A stretch of DNA of 64,000 nt from Mycobacterium lacus (lineage in GTDB: Bacteria > Actinomycetota > Actinomycetes > Mycobacteriales > Mycobacteriaceae), in contig NZ_AP022581.1 in the NCBI RefSeq assembly GCF_010731535.1, forward strand, positions 3,047,952 through 3,111,951. Direction: 5' to 3'. The position numbers were made by a program, and so were the translations under genes. Positions within the stretch are counted from its first letter, which is position 1. Every line of letters starts with the position of its first letter. The notes beneath the pieces were generated by a model, which did not search any database, was not told where the DNA came from, and saw only the letters and a list, made by a program, of their open reading frames with translations. This document shows positions 40,760 through 52,277 of the stretch, in pieces.

Positions 40760-40787
40760 AGAAGTCACTCGAGCAGTTCGTCTCACA

Positions 40788-43700
40788 CTAAACATGCACC
40801 GGCACTTTCTCGTCGTCGGACTCGGGGAGCCGCGGCCCTTCGCCATTTGATTCGGGATTGCGGCTTCCAAGGATTTGCAGTCCCACATAGTCGGCGACCG
40901 CGGCGGGGGTTGGGTGGTCGAAGATCAGGGTGGGTGGCAATGTCAGCCCGGTGGCGGTTTTGAGGCGGTTGCGGAGTTCGACGGCGGTCAGCGAGTCGAA
41001 GCCGAGGTCCTGGAATTCGGCAGTGGGGTCGATGTCCTCGGGGGACGGCCGGCCCAGCACCGCCGCGGCCTGTAAGCACACCAGCCCTACCAGCAGGTCG
41101 TGTTGTTCGCTGGAGGCCAGCCCGTGCAGGCGTTGGGCCAGTGCCGATTTCGATTGGGCGGCATCACCGGTGTCCTCGATTTGGCGTCGCCGTGGGCGGC
41201 GTGCGAGCCCGCTGAACAACGGCGGTAACCCGCCGCTGCGGACCAGGGCATCGAGTGCGCCGCGGTCCAGGCGGGTGGCGACCATGACGGGTGAATCGAT
41301 CGCCAGCGCGGCGTCAAGCAGCTCCAGCGCCTGCCCGGGATTCATCGGGGCCAGCCCGCTACGGCTCATCCGGGCCAGATCGCGGGCGCTCAAATGAGCG
41401 GTCATGCCGCCGGGTTGTTCCCACATCCCCCACGCCAGTGATATCCCGGCCAACCCGGCCGCCTGCCGGTGAGCGGCCAGCCCGTCCAGAAATGCGTTCG
41501 CCGCCGCGTAGTTACCCTGCCCCGGTGAGCCGACCGTGGCCGCGATCGAGGAACACAGCGCGAACATCGACAGATCCAGATCGCGGGTGGCCTCGTGCAG
41601 GTTCCAGGCCGCGTCCACCTTGGCCCGCAACACCGCATCCATCCGATCCGGCGTCAACGAGGTGATCACCGTGTCATCGAGCACCCCGGCGGCGTGAATC
41701 ACCCCACGCACCGGCGGAAACTCCCGCGCCAGCCGGGCAAACAACCCGTCCACCGCGTCGCGATCGGCCACGTCACAGGCCACCACCTGCACCCGGGCGC
41801 CGGCCTCGGTCAACTCCGCGGCCAGCTCGGCGGCTCCCTCGGCGCGATCGCCCCGCCGGCTGGCCAGCACCAGATGACGCACGCCAAAGGCATCGACCAT
41901 GTGGCGCGCCAGCACGGCACCGACCGCCCCGGTGGCACCGGTGATCAACACCGTGCCATCGGCAAGCCCATCGGCCAGGGCCGAGGGCATGGTCAGCACC
42001 ACCTTGCCGATGTGGCGGGCCTGACTCATGAACCGGAAGGCCGCCGGAGCGCAGCGCACATCCCAGGTGGTGACCGGCAGCCGATGCAGCACCCCGGCGT
42101 CGAAGAGCTCCCTCACCTCGCCCAGCATCTCGTGCATGCGCACCGGACCGGCCTCCGACAGGTCGAACGCACGGTACTGCACGCCGGGATAGTTGGCGGC
42201 GATCTTTTGGGCGTCGCGGATATCGGTCTTGCCCATCTCGAGGAAACGCCCGCCACGTACCAGCAAGCGCAGCGACGCATCCACGAACTCACCGGCCAGC
42301 GAGTCGAGCACCACGTCGACCCCGCGGCCCTCGGTGACCGCCAGGAACTTCTCCTCGAACTCACATGTGCGGGAATCACCGATGTGGTCGTCGTCAAATC
42401 CCATGGCGCGCAACGTGTCCCACTTACCGCGGCTGGCGGTGACGAAAATTTCGACCCCCCAGTGGCGGGCCAGCTGCACCGCCGCCATGCCCACCCCGCC
42501 GGTGCCGGCATGGATCAGCACCGATTCCCCCGCACGGATTCCGGCCAGGTCCGCCAACCCGTACAAGGCCGTCAAGAACACCACCGGCACGGCGGCGGCC
42601 TGGGGGAACGACCAGCCCCGCGGCATCTCGACGATCAGTTGCTGGTCCACCACCGCCAGCGGACCCGCCCCGCCGAGGAAGCCCATCACCGCGTCGCCGA
42701 CGGCCACCGTGGTCACCCCGGGGCCGATCTCGGTCGCCACCCCGGCGCCCTCCGCACCCAGCGGCGGAGCCTGGCCCGGATACATCCCCAACGCGGCCAC
42801 CACGTCGCGGAAATTGACCCCGACCGCCGCCACGGCCACCCGCACCTGTCCCGCCTGCAGGGGTGCTTGCGCCTCCGGGCAGGGCTGGATCACCAGGTCT
42901 TCCAACGTCCCACCGCCGCCGGCGGCCAACCGCCACGCCGGCTCCCCGGCCGGCGGCGCCAGCAACGGCGGGGCCGGGGCCAGCCGCGCGGCATGCACAT
43001 CGCCGCCACGCACCAGCAGTTGAGGCTCCCCAACTGTGGCCAGTTCGGCCAGCACCGCCGCATCAACCGCCGTGTCGGTGTCGATCAACACGATCCGGCC
43101 CGGGTTTTCGGCCTGCGCCGAACGCACCAGGCCCCACACCGCAGCGGCGGCCAGATCGCTGACATCTTCACGCGGCAACCCCACCCCACCATGGGTCAAC
43201 ACCACCAACGTGCCCGCCCGGTCCGTGCCGAGCCAGGACTGCAGCACCTCCAGGGCTGCATGGGTGCCGGCATAAACGGAGCCCACCGCCGAGGGTTCTT
43301 GGGCACCGGTAGACCCGCATTCCCACACCACCACGCCGACATCACCATCACCGGCGGCGGCAAAGTCCGCCCAGGACAGCACCGTGGGCTCACCGTCCCG
43401 GTCAACACTGTTGTGGCCCAACGGTATTGGTGACCACATCACTTCCAGCGGTCCCTGATCGGGTGCACCGCCGGCCGCTGCCACCGCGGCGCGTAGCTGC
43501 TCGGCGCTCATCGGTCGGGTGACCAGCGAGCCCACCGTCAGCACCGGCAATCCCGTGGCATCGGCCAGCTCAACCGAGATCGCATCCGCCCCCGCGGACA
43601 CGAAGCGGGCCCGCACCCGCGCGGCACCCCCGGCATGCAGCGACACCCCCCGCCAGCAAAACGGCAGCCTCGTCTCGGTGGTCTCGATTGCCAGCCCCAG

Positions 43701-46700
43701 GGCATGCAGCACCGCGTCCAACACGGCCGGGTGCATCCCCATCCCGTCGACCGCCACGCCGGCCCCGGCGGGAGCGGCCACCTCGGCGAAAAGCTCGGAC
43801 TCGCGCCGCCAGATCGCCACCAACCCCTGAAACGCCGGACCGTAGGCATAACCGCGCTCGGCCAGCTGCGCATAGCCATCGGAGATGTCGACACTCACCG
43901 CACCCTCCGGCGGCCACACGGATAGGTCCGCCGCGGCCGCCCGGGCCTCGGGGGCCTCCACGCCAAGCGTGCCCTCGGCGTTCAGCAGCCAATCCTGGGA
44001 CTGACCGGCCCGGGAATACACCGATACGGCCCGGAGCCCCGAGTCCACGGCGGCCCCCACCACCACCTGCACCTGCACCGCCACACCCGGGTGCAGCACC
44101 AGCGGTGCCGCCAGGACCAACTCCTCGATGACCGCGCACCCGGCCTCGTCACCGGCGCGGATGACCAACTCCACGAAACCCGCCCCGGGGAACAGCACGA
44201 CCCCGCCAACCACGTGATCGGCCAGCCACGGCTGATCCGCCAGCGACAACCGGCCGGTCAACACCACCCCGCCAGAATCCGGCCGCTCGACCACCGCGCC
44301 CAACAGCGGATGCTCGGTCCCGCCCAGACCCAACCCGGCCGCATCGGCGGGCCCATCCCCGCCCGGCGTCTCCCAAAACCGCCGCCGCTGGAACGCATAG
44401 GTGGGCAACCCCACCCGCCGCCCACCCGATCCGGCGAACACCGCCGCCCAATCCACCGGGACACCGGTGGTGAACAACTGACCCGACGCACCCAGCACCG
44501 AGGCGACCTCCGGGCGGTCTTTGCCCAGCATCGACACCACTATCGCCTCAGCCGGGGCCAAGGACTGCTCGATGGAGCCGGTCAAACCACTGCCGGGACC
44601 GACCTCGATGAGATGCGTCGCCCCAAGCGTCTGCAAATGACGCACGCTGTCGGCAAACCGCACCGGCCGACGTACATGCTCCACCCAATAGTGGGACGAG
44701 CCGTATTGGGACGACCCGAGACCACCACCGGCGCCGGCCAATTCGCCCGTCACGTTGGACACCAGCCCGATCTGCGGCTCGCGTGCCTCAACCCGGGCCG
44801 CGACCCGCGCGAACTCCTCGAGCATCGGCTCCATCAAGGGCGAATGAAACGCATGCGAGACCGCCAACCGGTGCACCCGCCGACCTTGCTGCGCAAACCG
44901 GTCCGCGATCGCGGTCACCGCGGCCTGGGCGCCGGAGATCACCACCGATTGGGGCGCATTGATCGCAGCGATCCCTACCCCCTCAACCAGCGACGGCAGC
45001 ACCTCTTCTTCAGATGCGGCGACCGCCACCATCGCCCCACCCGCGGGTAGGGCCTGCATCAACCGGCCCCGCGCGACCACCAGCATCGCGGCGTCCGCCA
45101 ACGTCAACACCCCGGCCACGCACGCCGCCGACAACTCCCCCACCGAGTGGCCCATCACAAAGTCGGGCTGCACACCCCAGCGCCGCAACACCGCGAACAA
45201 CGCCACCTCGACCGCGAACAACGCCGGCTGAGCAAACTCGGTGCTATCCAGCAGAGCCGCATCGGCACCCCAAACGACCTCGCGCAGCGGCAACCGCAGA
45301 TGCCGATCCAACTCATCGGCCACCGCATCGAACGCCTCAGCAAACACCGGCAGGCAGTGGTGCAACTCGCGGCCCATCCCGATGCGCTGCGAGCCCTGTC
45401 CGGGAAACACCACCACCGTCTTCCCCACCGGCCCCGCCTGACCGATCACCGCGCCCGCGCCCGGGTCACCGGCGGCCACCCCCGCCAGTCCCCTCATCAA
45501 CGCCTGCCGATCGGCGCCGACCACCACTGCCCGGTGCTCGAACACCGACCGGCCCGCCAACGAGCTCCCCACATCGACCGGATCCAGCCCCGGGTCGGCC
45601 TGCACATGGGCCAACAATCGACCCGCCTGCGCCGTCAACGCCTCGGGAGATCTCGCCGAAACCACCCACGGCAGCACCGTCAACCCTGACCCGCCCCCGG
45701 TGGTTTCGCTCACCTCAACCGGAGCCTGTTCCAAGATCACGTGCGCGTTGGTGCCGCTGATCCCAAACGAGGACACCCCCGCCCGGCGCGGGCGCCCGTC
45801 AACCACCGGCCATTCTCGAGCCTCGGTTAACACCGATACCGCGCCGCTCGACCAATCCACCCGCGGGGTGGGCGCATCGACATGCAACGTCGCCGGCATC
45901 ACGCCATGCCGCATCGCCTGAATCACCTTGATCACACCCGCCACGCCCGCCGCGGCCTGGGTATGACCCATGTTCGATTTGATCGAACCCACCCACAACG
46001 GCCGCTCCGACGACCGGCCCTGCCCATAGGTGGCCAACAATGCCTGCGCTTCGATGGGATCGCCCAACGTGGTGGCGGTCCCGTGTGCCTCCACCACATC
46101 CACCTCGGCCGCGGTCAACCGTGCGTTGGCCAACGCCGCCCGGATCACCCGTTGCTGGGCAAGCCCGTTGGGCGCGGTCAAGCCGTTGGATGCGCCGTCC
46201 TGGTTGACGGCGCTCCCACGCACCACCGCCAAGACCGAATGCCCCAACCGCCGCGCATCCGACAGCCGCTCGAGCACCACCACCCCGGCGCCCTCTCCCC
46301 ACCCCGTCCCATCGGCCGCTGCCGCAAACGCCTTGCAACGCCCATCGGCGGCCAGCCCCCGCTGCCGACTGAACCCCACGAAAATCGATGGCAACCCCAT
46401 CACCGTCACGCCACCGGCCAGCGCCAAGTCGCACTCCCCCGTGCGCAACGACGCCATCGCCCAATGGATCGCCACCAACGACGACGAACACGCCGTGTCC
46501 ACCGACACCGCCGGGCCCTGCAGCCCCAGCACATACGCCACCCGCCCCGAGGCCACGCTGATCGACGTGCCGGTCAACCCGTACCCCTGCAAACCCCCGG
46601 TGTCTCTGTTGCCATAACTTGCGGCGAAGATCCCGGTGAACACCCCGGTCGCCGACCCCCGCAACGACAACGGATCGATCCCCGCGTGCTCGAGCGCCTC

Positions 46701-47120
46701 CCAGGAAACCTCGAGCATCAATCGCTGCTGAGGATCCATCGCCAACACCTCGCCGGGGGCGATCCCGAAAAACCCGGCATCAAAACCCGTCGCGTCCTCC
46801 AAAAACGCACCCCACCGCGTGTAGGTCTTGCCCTCCGCGTCGGGGTCCGGGTCATACAACCCCTCTACGTCCCAACCGCGATCCGTCGGAAACTCCGACA
46901 CCACATCGCGGCCTTCCGAGACCACCTCCCACAACCGCTCCGGACCGTCCGCGCCACCCGGGAAGCGGCACCCCATCCCCACCACCGCGATCGGCTCCGT
47001 CGCGCGTTGTTCATATTCCCGCAGCCGCGCGCGCGCCTCGTCGAGCTCGACAGCAACCTTTTTCAGATAACGCAGGAGCTTGTCGCTCTGCGGGTCGGCC
47101 CCCTCAACGCTGACAGTCAC
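40788..47120 (-). CDS. pks15/1: Pks15/1-type polyketide synthase for the phenolic chain
   Basis: Iterative PKS that extends p-hydroxybenzoyl starters with malonyl-CoA to p-hydroxyphenylalkanoates, the PGL-specific starter units. It is a single 2,110-residue frame, unlike the frameshifted pks15 plus pks1 pair of M. tuberculosis H37Rv. Domains: N-terminal coiled-coil docking helix (about 10-40), KS (VDTACSSSL, Cys near 208), AT (GHSVGE near 657, specificity site HAFH, malonyl type), DH ([10 protein letters not shown] near 968, HPAVLD), ER (GVGMAA near 1540), KR (GATGAVG near 1730, Tyr in QGNYAAAN) and ACP (LGFDSL near 2040). Its start is 29 bp after the fadD22 stop. An IS element ends just beyond its stop. 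Confidence 0.95.
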   Translation of the reverse strand: MTVSVEGADPQSDKLLRYLKKVAVELDEARARLREYEQRATEPIAVVGMGCRFPGGADGPERLWEVVSEGRDVVSEFPTDRGWDVEGLYDPDPDAEGKTYTRWGAFLEDATGFDAGFFGIAPGEVLAMDPQQRLMLEVSWEALEHAGIDPLSLRGSATGVFTGIFAASYGNRDTGGLQGYGLTGTSISVASGRVAYVLGLQGPAVSVDTACSSSLVAIHWAMASLRTGECDLALAGGVTVMGLPSIFVGFSRQRGLAADGRCKAFAAAADGTGWGEGAGVVVLERLSDARRLGHSVLAVVRGSAVNQDGASNGLTAPNGLAQQRVIRAALANARLTAAEVDVVEAHGTATTLGDPIEAQALLATYGQGRSSERPLWVGSIKSNMGHTQAAAGVAGVIKVIQAMRHGVMPATLHVDAPTPRVDWSSGAVSVLTEAREWPVVDGRPRRAGVSSFGISGTNAHVILEQAPVEVSETTGGGSGLTVLPWVVSARSPEALTAQAGRLLAHVQADPGLDPVDVGSSLAGRSVFEHRAVVVGADRQALMRGLAGVAAGDPGAGAVIGQAGPVGKTVVVFPGQGSQRIGMGRELHHCLPVFAEAFDAVADELDRHLRLPLREVVWGADAALLDSTEFAQPALFAVEVALFAVLRRWGVQPDFVMGHSVGELSAACVAGVLTLADAAMLVVARGRLMQALPAGGAMVAVAASEEEVLPSLVEGVGIAAINAPQSVVISGAQAAVTAIADRFAQQGRRVHRLAVSHAFHSPLMEPMLEEFARVAARVEAREPQIGLVSNVTGELAGAGGGLGSSQYGSSHYWVEHVRRPVRFADSVRHLQTLGATHLIEVGPGSGLTGSIEQSLAPAEAIVVSMLGKDRPEVASVLGASGQLFTTGVPVDWAAVFAGSGGRRVGLPTYAFQRRRFWETPGGDGPADAAGLGLGGTEHPLLGAVVERPDSGGVVLTGRLSLADQPWLADHVVGGVVLFPGAGFVELVIRAGDEAGCAVIEELVLAAPLVLHPGVAVQVQVVVGAAVDSGLRAVSVYSRAGQSQDWLLNAEGTLGVEAPEARAAAADLSVWPPEGAVSVDISDGYAQLAERGYAYGPAFQGLVAIWRRESELFAEVAAPAGAGVAVDGMGMHPAVLDAVLHALGLAIETTETRLPFCWRGVSLHAGGAARVRARFVSAGADAISVELADATGLPVLTVGSLVTRPMSAEQLRAAVAAAGGAPDQGPLEVMWSPIPLGHNSVDRDGEPTVLSWADFAAAGDGDVGVVVWECGSTGAQEPSAVGSVYAGTHAALEVLQSWLGTDRAGTLVVLTHGGVGLPREDVSDLAAAAVWGLVRSAQAENPGRIVLIDTDTAVDAAVLAELATVGEPQLLVRGGDVHAARLAPAPPLLAPPAGEPAWRLAAGGGGTLEDLVIQPCPEAQAPLQAGQVRVAVAAVGVNFRDVVAALGMYPGQAPPLGAEGAGVATEIGPGVTTVAVGDAVMGFLGGAGPLAVVDQQLIVEMPRGWSFPQAAAVPVVFLTALYGLADLAGIRAGESVLIHAGTGGVGMAAVQLARHWGVEIFVTASRGKWDTLRAMGFDDDHIGDSRTCEFEEKFLAVTEGRGVDVVLDSLAGEFVDASLRLLVRGGRFLEMGKTDIRDAQKIAANYPGVQYRAFDLSEAGPVRMHEMLGEVRELFDAGVLHRLPVTTWDVRCAPAAFRFMSQARHIGKVVLTMPSALADGLADGTVLITGATGAVGAVLARHMVDAFGVRHLVLASRRGDRAEGAAELAAELTEAGARVQVVACDVADRDAVDGLFARLAREFPPVRGVIHAAGVLDDTVITSLTPDRMDAVLRAKVDAAWNLHEATRDLDLSMFALCSSIAATVGSPGQGNYAAANAFLDGLAAHRQAAGLAGISLAWGMWEQPGGMTAHLSARDLARMSRSGLAPMNPGQALELLDAALAIDSPVMVATRLDRGALDALVRSGGLPPLFSGLARRPRRRQIEDTGDAAQSKSALAQRLHGLASSEQHDLLVGLVCLQAAAVLGRPSPEDIDPTAEFQDLGFDSLTAVELRNRLKTATGLTLPPTLIFDHPTPAAVADYVGLQILGSRNPESNGEGPRLPESDDEKVPVHV

Positions 47121-47149
47121 AATCAGTTGCTCCTCTTTTATGACTCGTT

Positions 47150-49267
47150 TTATGACTCGCCGAACTCGGAATCGATCAGCTGGAAAACCTCGTCGGCGGT
47201 CGAGGCCGCATGGATCCGCTTGCCCAGGTCGCCCTCACCGCCGGTGATGGCGCCGAGGAGGGCACGCAAACGATCGGCGACACGTTGCTTCTCGCTGTCC
47301 CCGATGGACACCACCATCGCTTCGAGCTTGGTCAGCTCCTCTTCGATGGGTGAGTGGCCGTTCGCGCGCGTATGCGTTGTCGGGGCCGGGCCCAGCCCCC
47401 GGTCCCACCCGGACAGGGCGGCGTCCACATAGCGAGCCAATCCCGATATCGAGCCGCAATCCCACCCGACCGCGTCAGGCAACCGCAGGCCGGTAACGGC
47501 GGCCAATCGTTTGCACAGTTGGACCGTCATCTGCGAGTCGAAGCCCAGCTCCGCGAACGCGAGATCGCGATTGACCGACCGATGATCGGGCTCGCCCAAC
47601 ATCTTCGCGGCCTCTTCGGATACCGCCTCCACCACCAGCCGGTGACGTTCCTGCTGCAACACGGCCAACCGCTCATTGAGGGTCACCCCGCCGATGTCTC
47701 CTCCAACAATCGGCACGTTCGGCACCGGTCGGTTCTCAACCACCGCGTGCGCGTCGGCCTCAGGCTCAATCAACGGGACTTCCCAGATCGGTTTCGTTGG
47801 AGCCTCCGCGCGAAGCGCGCCGCGCATCAATTTCCCGTTCGGGGTCCGCGGAAGTCGATCGAGGGTGGCAAACCTATGCGGAACCTTGAATGCGGACAGT
47901 CGGGTGAGCAATCGCCGGTGGATGCCTCGCGTAATCGACTCGTCGACGATTGCACCGCTCGCCGGGACCAGAAACGCCTGCAGCACCGACGCTCCCGTGG
48001 ATTCCTTTACTGCGACAACCGCGGCCTCGGCCACCGCGTCGTCTTCAATAATGAGTCGCTCGACCTCTCGCGGATTGACGTTAACCCCTCCGACGATTTC
48101 TGTATCGTCCGCGCGGCAACGGAACGTAACCCATCCGTCGTCGTCGACACGCACCCTATCCCGCGTGTTGAGCCAACCCTCTCGCAGCGGCAAATCGGGC
48201 CAATTCCAATAGCCCGGCGCGATCGATGCCCCTCGGACCCATAGGTCGCCCTCAACCCCGGGTTCGACGGTGGTGCCATCCGGCGCCACAACGCGAATCT
48301 CATAGGGCGGAAGGACCTTTCCCAGAGTCCCCAGGCGCCATTCGTCGACAGTATTCGATACGAATGTCTGCCCCACCTCAGTGGATCCGATCCCGTCAAG
48401 AATGGGGATACCGCCGAAGAATTCCGTGATTCGCTCGGCGAGGGCGACCTCAAGGGGCTCTCCCGCTGATACCACACAACGCAGCGTTCGGAAAGAGTCA
48501 GGAGAGCACTCGTCGACAACTCTCGCGAAGAAAGTTGGGACACCGTACAGCACCGATGGCCCAAACCGCGCGCTCAACTTGGCCGCCGCTTCCGCACCTA
48601 ACGGCGAGGGATTGATGACGGCGGAACCACCTGTCGCAAGTGGAAACCAGACGGAATTACCCAGACCGTAGGCAAAATACATGCGTGCGCTGCTTAGCCC
48701 GATATCGTGGGCGGTGAGGCGCAACGCTTTACGGCACATCGCTTCGACAAACATGAGCGCGTCGGCGTGTCGATGGATCGCCGCCTTCGGCGGCCCCGTA
48801 GTGCCAGAGGTGTAAGTCGCGTAGGCATGGGCGTCACCACCGACCGGCTCGTAATCTCCCGGCTCGACTCGGGTCGCCTCGGACAGCAGCTCTGCGGCTT
48901 CCACCACGGCCGACGGCTGAAAACGACCGCGCAGCGGGCCAGACGTGACGACAAGCGCCGGCTCCGTGTCGCGCTCGGCAAACGCGTGGTCTTCGCGATG
49001 GAGCTCCGGATTCGCCAGAAACGCTATGACTCCACGAGCCAGGCACGCCAGCAACAGCTGCACGAGGTCCGGCGAATCCGGGAGACACAACAGGACGCGA
49101 TCTCCTCTGCAAAGGCCGCGGTTTCTCAGCACTTGCCCGAGACGCGCTCCGCCGTCATGGATTTGGCGATGGGTGACGACGCCCGGCGCATAGTAGGCCG
49201 GGCTGTCGTACCATGCCGCTTCCGATGCCCGCTGAGCGAGCAGGCCCGCGAGATTCCCATTCCGCAT
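47150..49267 (-). CDS. fadD22: FadD22-type p-hydroxybenzoyl-AMP ligase with fused ACP
   Basis: Activates p-hydroxybenzoate as an adenylate and loads it on its own C-terminal carrier domain for Pks15/1. It has 705 residues, equal to M. tuberculosis FadD22. Adenylation domain about 1-510 with [12 protein letters not shown] near 153, GIGSTEVGQ near 293 and NGKLMRG near 490; carrier domain about 540-620 with Ser near 575 in LGFDSQ. The tail from about 640 contains a helix and the docking-type motif [12 protein letters not shown], which should fit the coiled-coil N-terminus of Pks15/1. Part of the fadD29 operon. Base composition is clearly less GC-rich than its neighbours in several stretches. Confidence 0.94.
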   Translation of the reverse strand: MRNGNLAGLLAQRASEAAWYDSPAYYAPGVVTHRQIHDGGARLGQVLRNRGLCRGDRVLLCLPDSPDLVQLLLACLARGVIAFLANPELHREDHAFAERDTEPALVVTSGPLRGRFQPSAVVEAAELLSEATRVEPGDYEPVGGDAHAYATYTSGTTGPPKAAIHRHADALMFVEAMCRKALRLTAHDIGLSSARMYFAYGLGNSVWFPLATGGSAVINPSPLGAEAAAKLSARFGPSVLYGVPTFFARVVDECSPDSFRTLRCVVSAGEPLEVALAERITEFFGGIPILDGIGSTEVGQTFVSNTVDEWRLGTLGKVLPPYEIRVVAPDGTTVEPGVEGDLWVRGASIAPGYWNWPDLPLREGWLNTRDRVRVDDDGWVTFRCRADDTEIVGGVNVNPREVERLIIEDDAVAEAAVVAVKESTGASVLQAFLVPASGAIVDESITRGIHRRLLTRLSAFKVPHRFATLDRLPRTPNGKLMRGALRAEAPTKPIWEVPLIEPEADAHAVVENRPVPNVPIVGGDIGGVTLNERLAVLQQERHRLVVEAVSEEAAKMLGEPDHRSVNRDLAFAELGFDSQMTVQLCKRLAAVTGLRLPDAVGWDCGSISGLARYVDAALSGWDRGLGPAPTTHTRANGHSPIEEELTKLEAMVVSIGDSEKQRVADRLRALLGAITGGEGDLGKRIHAASTADEVFQLIDSEFGES

Positions 49268-49325
49268 TGTCGGATGACCGCCCTAGCACTCCGCCGTGAC
49301 GTACGAGGTCCGCCACCCGACATTG

Positions 49326-49961
49326 TCAGCGCCAGGAACCTCTGGGGATCCGATCATTAAATACAAATCGATCGCCACTCCTTGTTTCGATGTGTGAATG
49401 TTGGCAATAATCCAGTTCTTCACGCAGAGCATCCTGGAATACACTTCGAAGAAAATACTCGGTAATAATAATGACCGGTTGTCCGCCGGCAATGATGCGA
49501 TACCTCCGGGCAACGGTTTTCGCGCGCGAATTCCGATAGCCTTCGAGCTTGAGCCAACCCGGCGATTCTCCTACCCAGACTGTGGCCTCTTCCTTAAAGG
49601 TCTCAATGCAACTGGCCGCCATGACCTCGCCGATAGGACGATCCGTCTGCGTCAAGCTTTCCGTGATTGCGGGGGGTAACAGGTCAATGGCAACCAACGA
49701 CTCCGCGGCTACGAGCGCGTCTCCTGAGGCCCGTCCCTTGAGCAAGATATCGCGCTGCAGAACCCGGCCGCTCGGTAACTGCTCCAATTCGAGTGTTTTC
49801 GGCGCGACATCGTGAATCTGCTGGTTGATAATTTGTACGACGATCTCATCGTTGGCGACCACGTTGAGAATCCGGGTAAGAGTGCCATTGGTTGCTATTA
49901 GTATCCGAAGGTCGCGATTGAGGCCTCGGATGTTTTCATCAGACAGGATGCGCTCGGTCAT
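49326..49961 (-). CDS. Chorismate pyruvate-lyase, Rv2949c-like
   Basis: Converts chorismate to p-hydroxybenzoate and pyruvate, the committed first step of PGL synthesis. It has 211 residues. Conserved blocks shared with Rv2949c are LNRDLRILIA, NGTLTRILN, GRVLQRDI, VMAASCIETFKEEA and RYRIIAGGQP. The last about 20 residues extend past the end of the M. tuberculosis protein and look unrelated. The base composition is strikingly AT-rich: bases 49381-49500 hold 53 G or C of 120. It is 58 bp upstream of fadD22 and 142 bp downstream of fadD29, within the same minus-strand operon. Confidence 0.9.
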   Translation of the reverse strand: MTERILSDENIRGLNRDLRILIATNGTLTRILNVVANDEIVVQIINQQIHDVAPKTLELEQLPSGRVLQRDILLKGRASGDALVAAESLVAIDLLPPAITESLTQTDRPIGEVMAASCIETFKEEATVWVGESPGWLKLEGYRNSRAKTVARRYRIIAGGQPVIIITEYFLRSVFQDALREELDYCQHSHIETRSGDRFVFNDRIPRGSWR

Positions 49962-50103
49962 ATTTTATTTCTTGGGTAAGAGCAGCGACCCCGTTGGACG
50001 CAGGCGAGGTTCCGCAATTCTGGTCGCCGCAAGCCGTGTTCGCAAGACGCGCTTCGTTGCCTGGCCCGAGGGTGCACGATCGCTTCGTGGCGGCCGTCGG
50101 TCG

Positions 50104-51966
50104 TCATGCCGGAACGTCCAAGCGGGTGAACTCATGGTTTCGGTAGCGCTCCACACATGCCGAACGTCGAACCTTGCCGCTGGTGGTGACCGGGATCGAG
50201 CCCGGGGCCACCATCACGACATCGGCGACCCGCACCCGGTGTGACCTGGATATCGCGGAGGTGACTTCGCGTTTGACGGCGCGGAGCCCATCCGTTGCCT
50301 CGGCATCCGTGTAGCCCCGCTGGGTGAGCTCGATGATGACGACAAGCTGCTCGCCGCTATCGTCCGGCACGGCTATCGCGACGACCCGGCCGTCGGTGAT
50401 TTCCTGGATCGTCGCCTCGATGTCGTCCGGATAGTGATTGGACCCATCCACGACCAACAGATCTTTGATGCGGCCTGTGATGAACAGTTCGCCTTCGAAA
50501 ATGACGCCGAGGTCTCCGGTCCGCAGCCACGGACCCGCCAACGTCCCGGGCGCGGGACTGACCAGCTGCGCACCGAACGTCCGCTCGGTGAGCTGGGGGT
50601 TCCGCCAATAGCCCATGGCGACGTTATCGCCCTGCACCCAGATTTCACCGACCGTCCCCTCCGGGCTCTCCACCCGGGTCTCGGGGTCGACGATCCGCAC
50701 TGTCGAGGCCCGCGGCGCGCCGTAACTGACCAGCTTGGCGCCGTCGCTCGCGCCGCCCTCGCTGCGCTTCGCCCGACCGGCCGACAGGTGCTGGTAGTCA
50801 AAGCAGACCGCTTTCGGAGGGCGTCCCGGTCCGGCGGTAGCCACGTACACCGTCGCCTCGGCGAGGCCGTATGACGGTCGGATTGCCCTCTCGCTGAGGT
50901 TGAACTTGGCGAACCGGTTGATGAAACGCTCGACCGTCGCGGGGTTTACGCGTTCGGCACCCGTGACGATCGCGCGCACGTGGCCGAGATCAAGTCCGGC
51001 CATATCGTCATCCGATGTTCTGCGCACCGCCAATTCGAAGCCGAAATTCGGCGCGCTGGAAACCTGTCCACGATATTTGCCCAACAATTGCATCCAGCGG
51101 GCTGGCCGTTGCAAAAATGCCATTGGGTCGAGCAACACGGCGGTGTCCTGATTGATCATCGGGAGGAATATGCCCAGGACCAACCCCATGTCGTGATAGA
51201 ACGGCAACCACGACACCGCAGTCGACGGCAGCTTTTCGGAATCCCCGAAGTAATCGGACATTAGCTGTGCGCAGTTGGTGATGACGTTCTTGTGCGAGAT
51301 GACAACACCGGCGGGCGAACGGGTCGACCCCGATGTGTACTGCAGATATGCCGTGCTCGGATGCACATGTGAGATCGCATCGAGCTCTCGCGGGGAGTCC
51401 AGGTCCAGCGAGTCCACCGCCATGACGAGCGGTGCACGGCCCTGCGCGGCGCACGCATGGGGCGCATATGTTGCGACCTCGTCAACGACCGACGAGGTCG
51501 TAAGGATGACGGTCGGCAGGGAATCCCGCAACGCCGCCGAAATTCGTTCGTCGTGAATGCCGAACTGAGGCACTGGAAGAGGCACCGCGATGAGACCGGC
51601 CTGTAATGCACCCAGAAAGGCAACGATGTACTCAAGCCCTTGAGGGGCCACGATCGCGACCCGATCGCCGCTCGACGCGCAGATCCCGAGTTCCTCCGCG
51701 ACGATCACCGCACGCCGGTAGACCTGCCACCAGGTCAGGGTTTCGGTAAATCCCGCCGGATCGCCCTCATAGTCGATGAACTTGTACGCAGCGCGGTTGG
51801 GATACTGGCTGGCTGCCCGCCTCAGCAGATCGGTAAGCGACGACTCGCGCGTCACGAATCGCGTTGTGGTCGTGTTCTGCGGTTGTGCCGCTTGCCCATC
51901 CGTCCCTGGTGCCGGCCGCGTCGCTACCTCGTCGCCAGCTCGAGACGACACAGCGTTCGTGTTCAT
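50104..51966 (-). CDS. fadD29: FadD29-type fatty acyl-AMP ligase
   Basis: Adenylates the p-hydroxyphenylalkanoate made by Pks15/1 and passes it to PpsA. It has 620 residues from ATG 51966, against 619 in M. tuberculosis; the frame is open to 52125, but the extra 53 residues are not family-like and would cross the promoter. Motifs: [12 protein letters not shown] near 200, [12 protein letters not shown] near 240, [14 protein letters not shown] near 350, LRTGDLGVI near 465 and [18 protein letters not shown] near 480. It is the first gene of the fadD29, chorismate lyase, fadD22, pks15/1 operon, with a SigA-like promoter just upstream. Confidence 0.93.
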   Translation of the reverse strand: MNTNAVSSRAGDEVATRPAPGTDGQAAQPQNTTTTRFVTRESSLTDLLRRAASQYPNRAAYKFIDYEGDPAGFTETLTWWQVYRRAVIVAEELGICASSGDRVAIVAPQGLEYIVAFLGALQAGLIAVPLPVPQFGIHDERISAALRDSLPTVILTTSSVVDEVATYAPHACAAQGRAPLVMAVDSLDLDSPRELDAISHVHPSTAYLQYTSGSTRSPAGVVISHKNVITNCAQLMSDYFGDSEKLPSTAVSWLPFYHDMGLVLGIFLPMINQDTAVLLDPMAFLQRPARWMQLLGKYRGQVSSAPNFGFELAVRRTSDDDMAGLDLGHVRAIVTGAERVNPATVERFINRFAKFNLSERAIRPSYGLAEATVYVATAGPGRPPKAVCFDYQHLSAGRAKRSEGGASDGAKLVSYGAPRASTVRIVDPETRVESPEGTVGEIWVQGDNVAMGYWRNPQLTERTFGAQLVSPAPGTLAGPWLRTGDLGVIFEGELFITGRIKDLLVVDGSNHYPDDIEATIQEITDGRVVAIAVPDDSGEQLVVIIELTQRGYTDAEATDGLRAVKREVTSAISRSHRVRVADVVMVAPGSIPVTTSGKVRRSACVERYRNHEFTRLDVPA

Positions 51967-52277
51967 TTCCACCCTTTTGCCCCTTGACGCAAGTAGAGTA
52001 CGGGCGTTTCGCTGCCCTGTCACACGTATCGGTCGATAAGTGCCCACCGCCACAGCAGATTCCCAGCGCAGCCGCCCGTGGGCGAAATTGACCTGATCGT
52101 CATTCCCGATGTCAGCGCTGCCCATCGGCTCGCGACACCTGGCTCGGTCTCGATGATGTGGCCTTCACCCCCATTTGATGGACACGGGCCGGAGGAGATC
52201 AGGCTCGAACTCTAAACCCGTTGGTATCCAATCGCTTTAAATGAGTCTCGCAATGCCGGCGGCGCGATCCTCGGTGG
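51967..52277. other. Gap between the ketoreductase gene and fadD29
   Basis: A 311-bp stretch between the Rv2951c-type stop (52278) and the fadD29 start (51966), both minus strand. It contains the promoter proposed at 51995-52023. The part from about 52150 to 52277 is AT-richer than its surroundings; nothing else is recognised in it. Confidence 0.4.
51995..52023 (-). promoter_or_regulatory. SigA-like promoter of fadD29 operon
   Basis: Read on the minus strand, GTGACA (52018-52023) and TACTCT (51995-52000) are 17 bp apart, a good match to mycobacterial SigA spacing and the TANNNT minus-10 rule. The ATG follows about 28 bases after the minus-10, so a short leader of about 20 nt is expected. It is a sequence call only. 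Confidence 0.55.

Larger units (their letters stand above)
39045..40775 (+). mobile_element. IS200/IS605-family insertion sequence
   Basis: Element made of tnpA and tnpB in a 4-bp ATGA overlap, without terminal inverted repeats but with subterminal hairpins, as is typical of this single-strand transposing family. The left hairpin is at 39056-39075 and the right at 40739-40759; both end in GCCGTCGG followed by a purine-rich stretch and AGTC. Exact ends are not fixed by the sequence, so the boundaries given are approximate. It sits between lppX and pks15/1, the right end about 13-30 bp past the pks15/1 stop. In M. tuberculosis another element (IS1533) lies on the other side of lppX. Confidence 0.8.

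Noticed and set aside
41595..43433. Plus-strand open frame of about 612 codons opposite pks15/1
   Set aside because: His/Arg/Gly-rich translation typical of the complement of a GC-rich PKS gene.
51967..52125. 53-residue N-terminal extension of fadD29
   Set aside because: It would cover the proposed promoter and is absent from the M. tuberculosis protein; ATG 51966 gives matching length and sequence.
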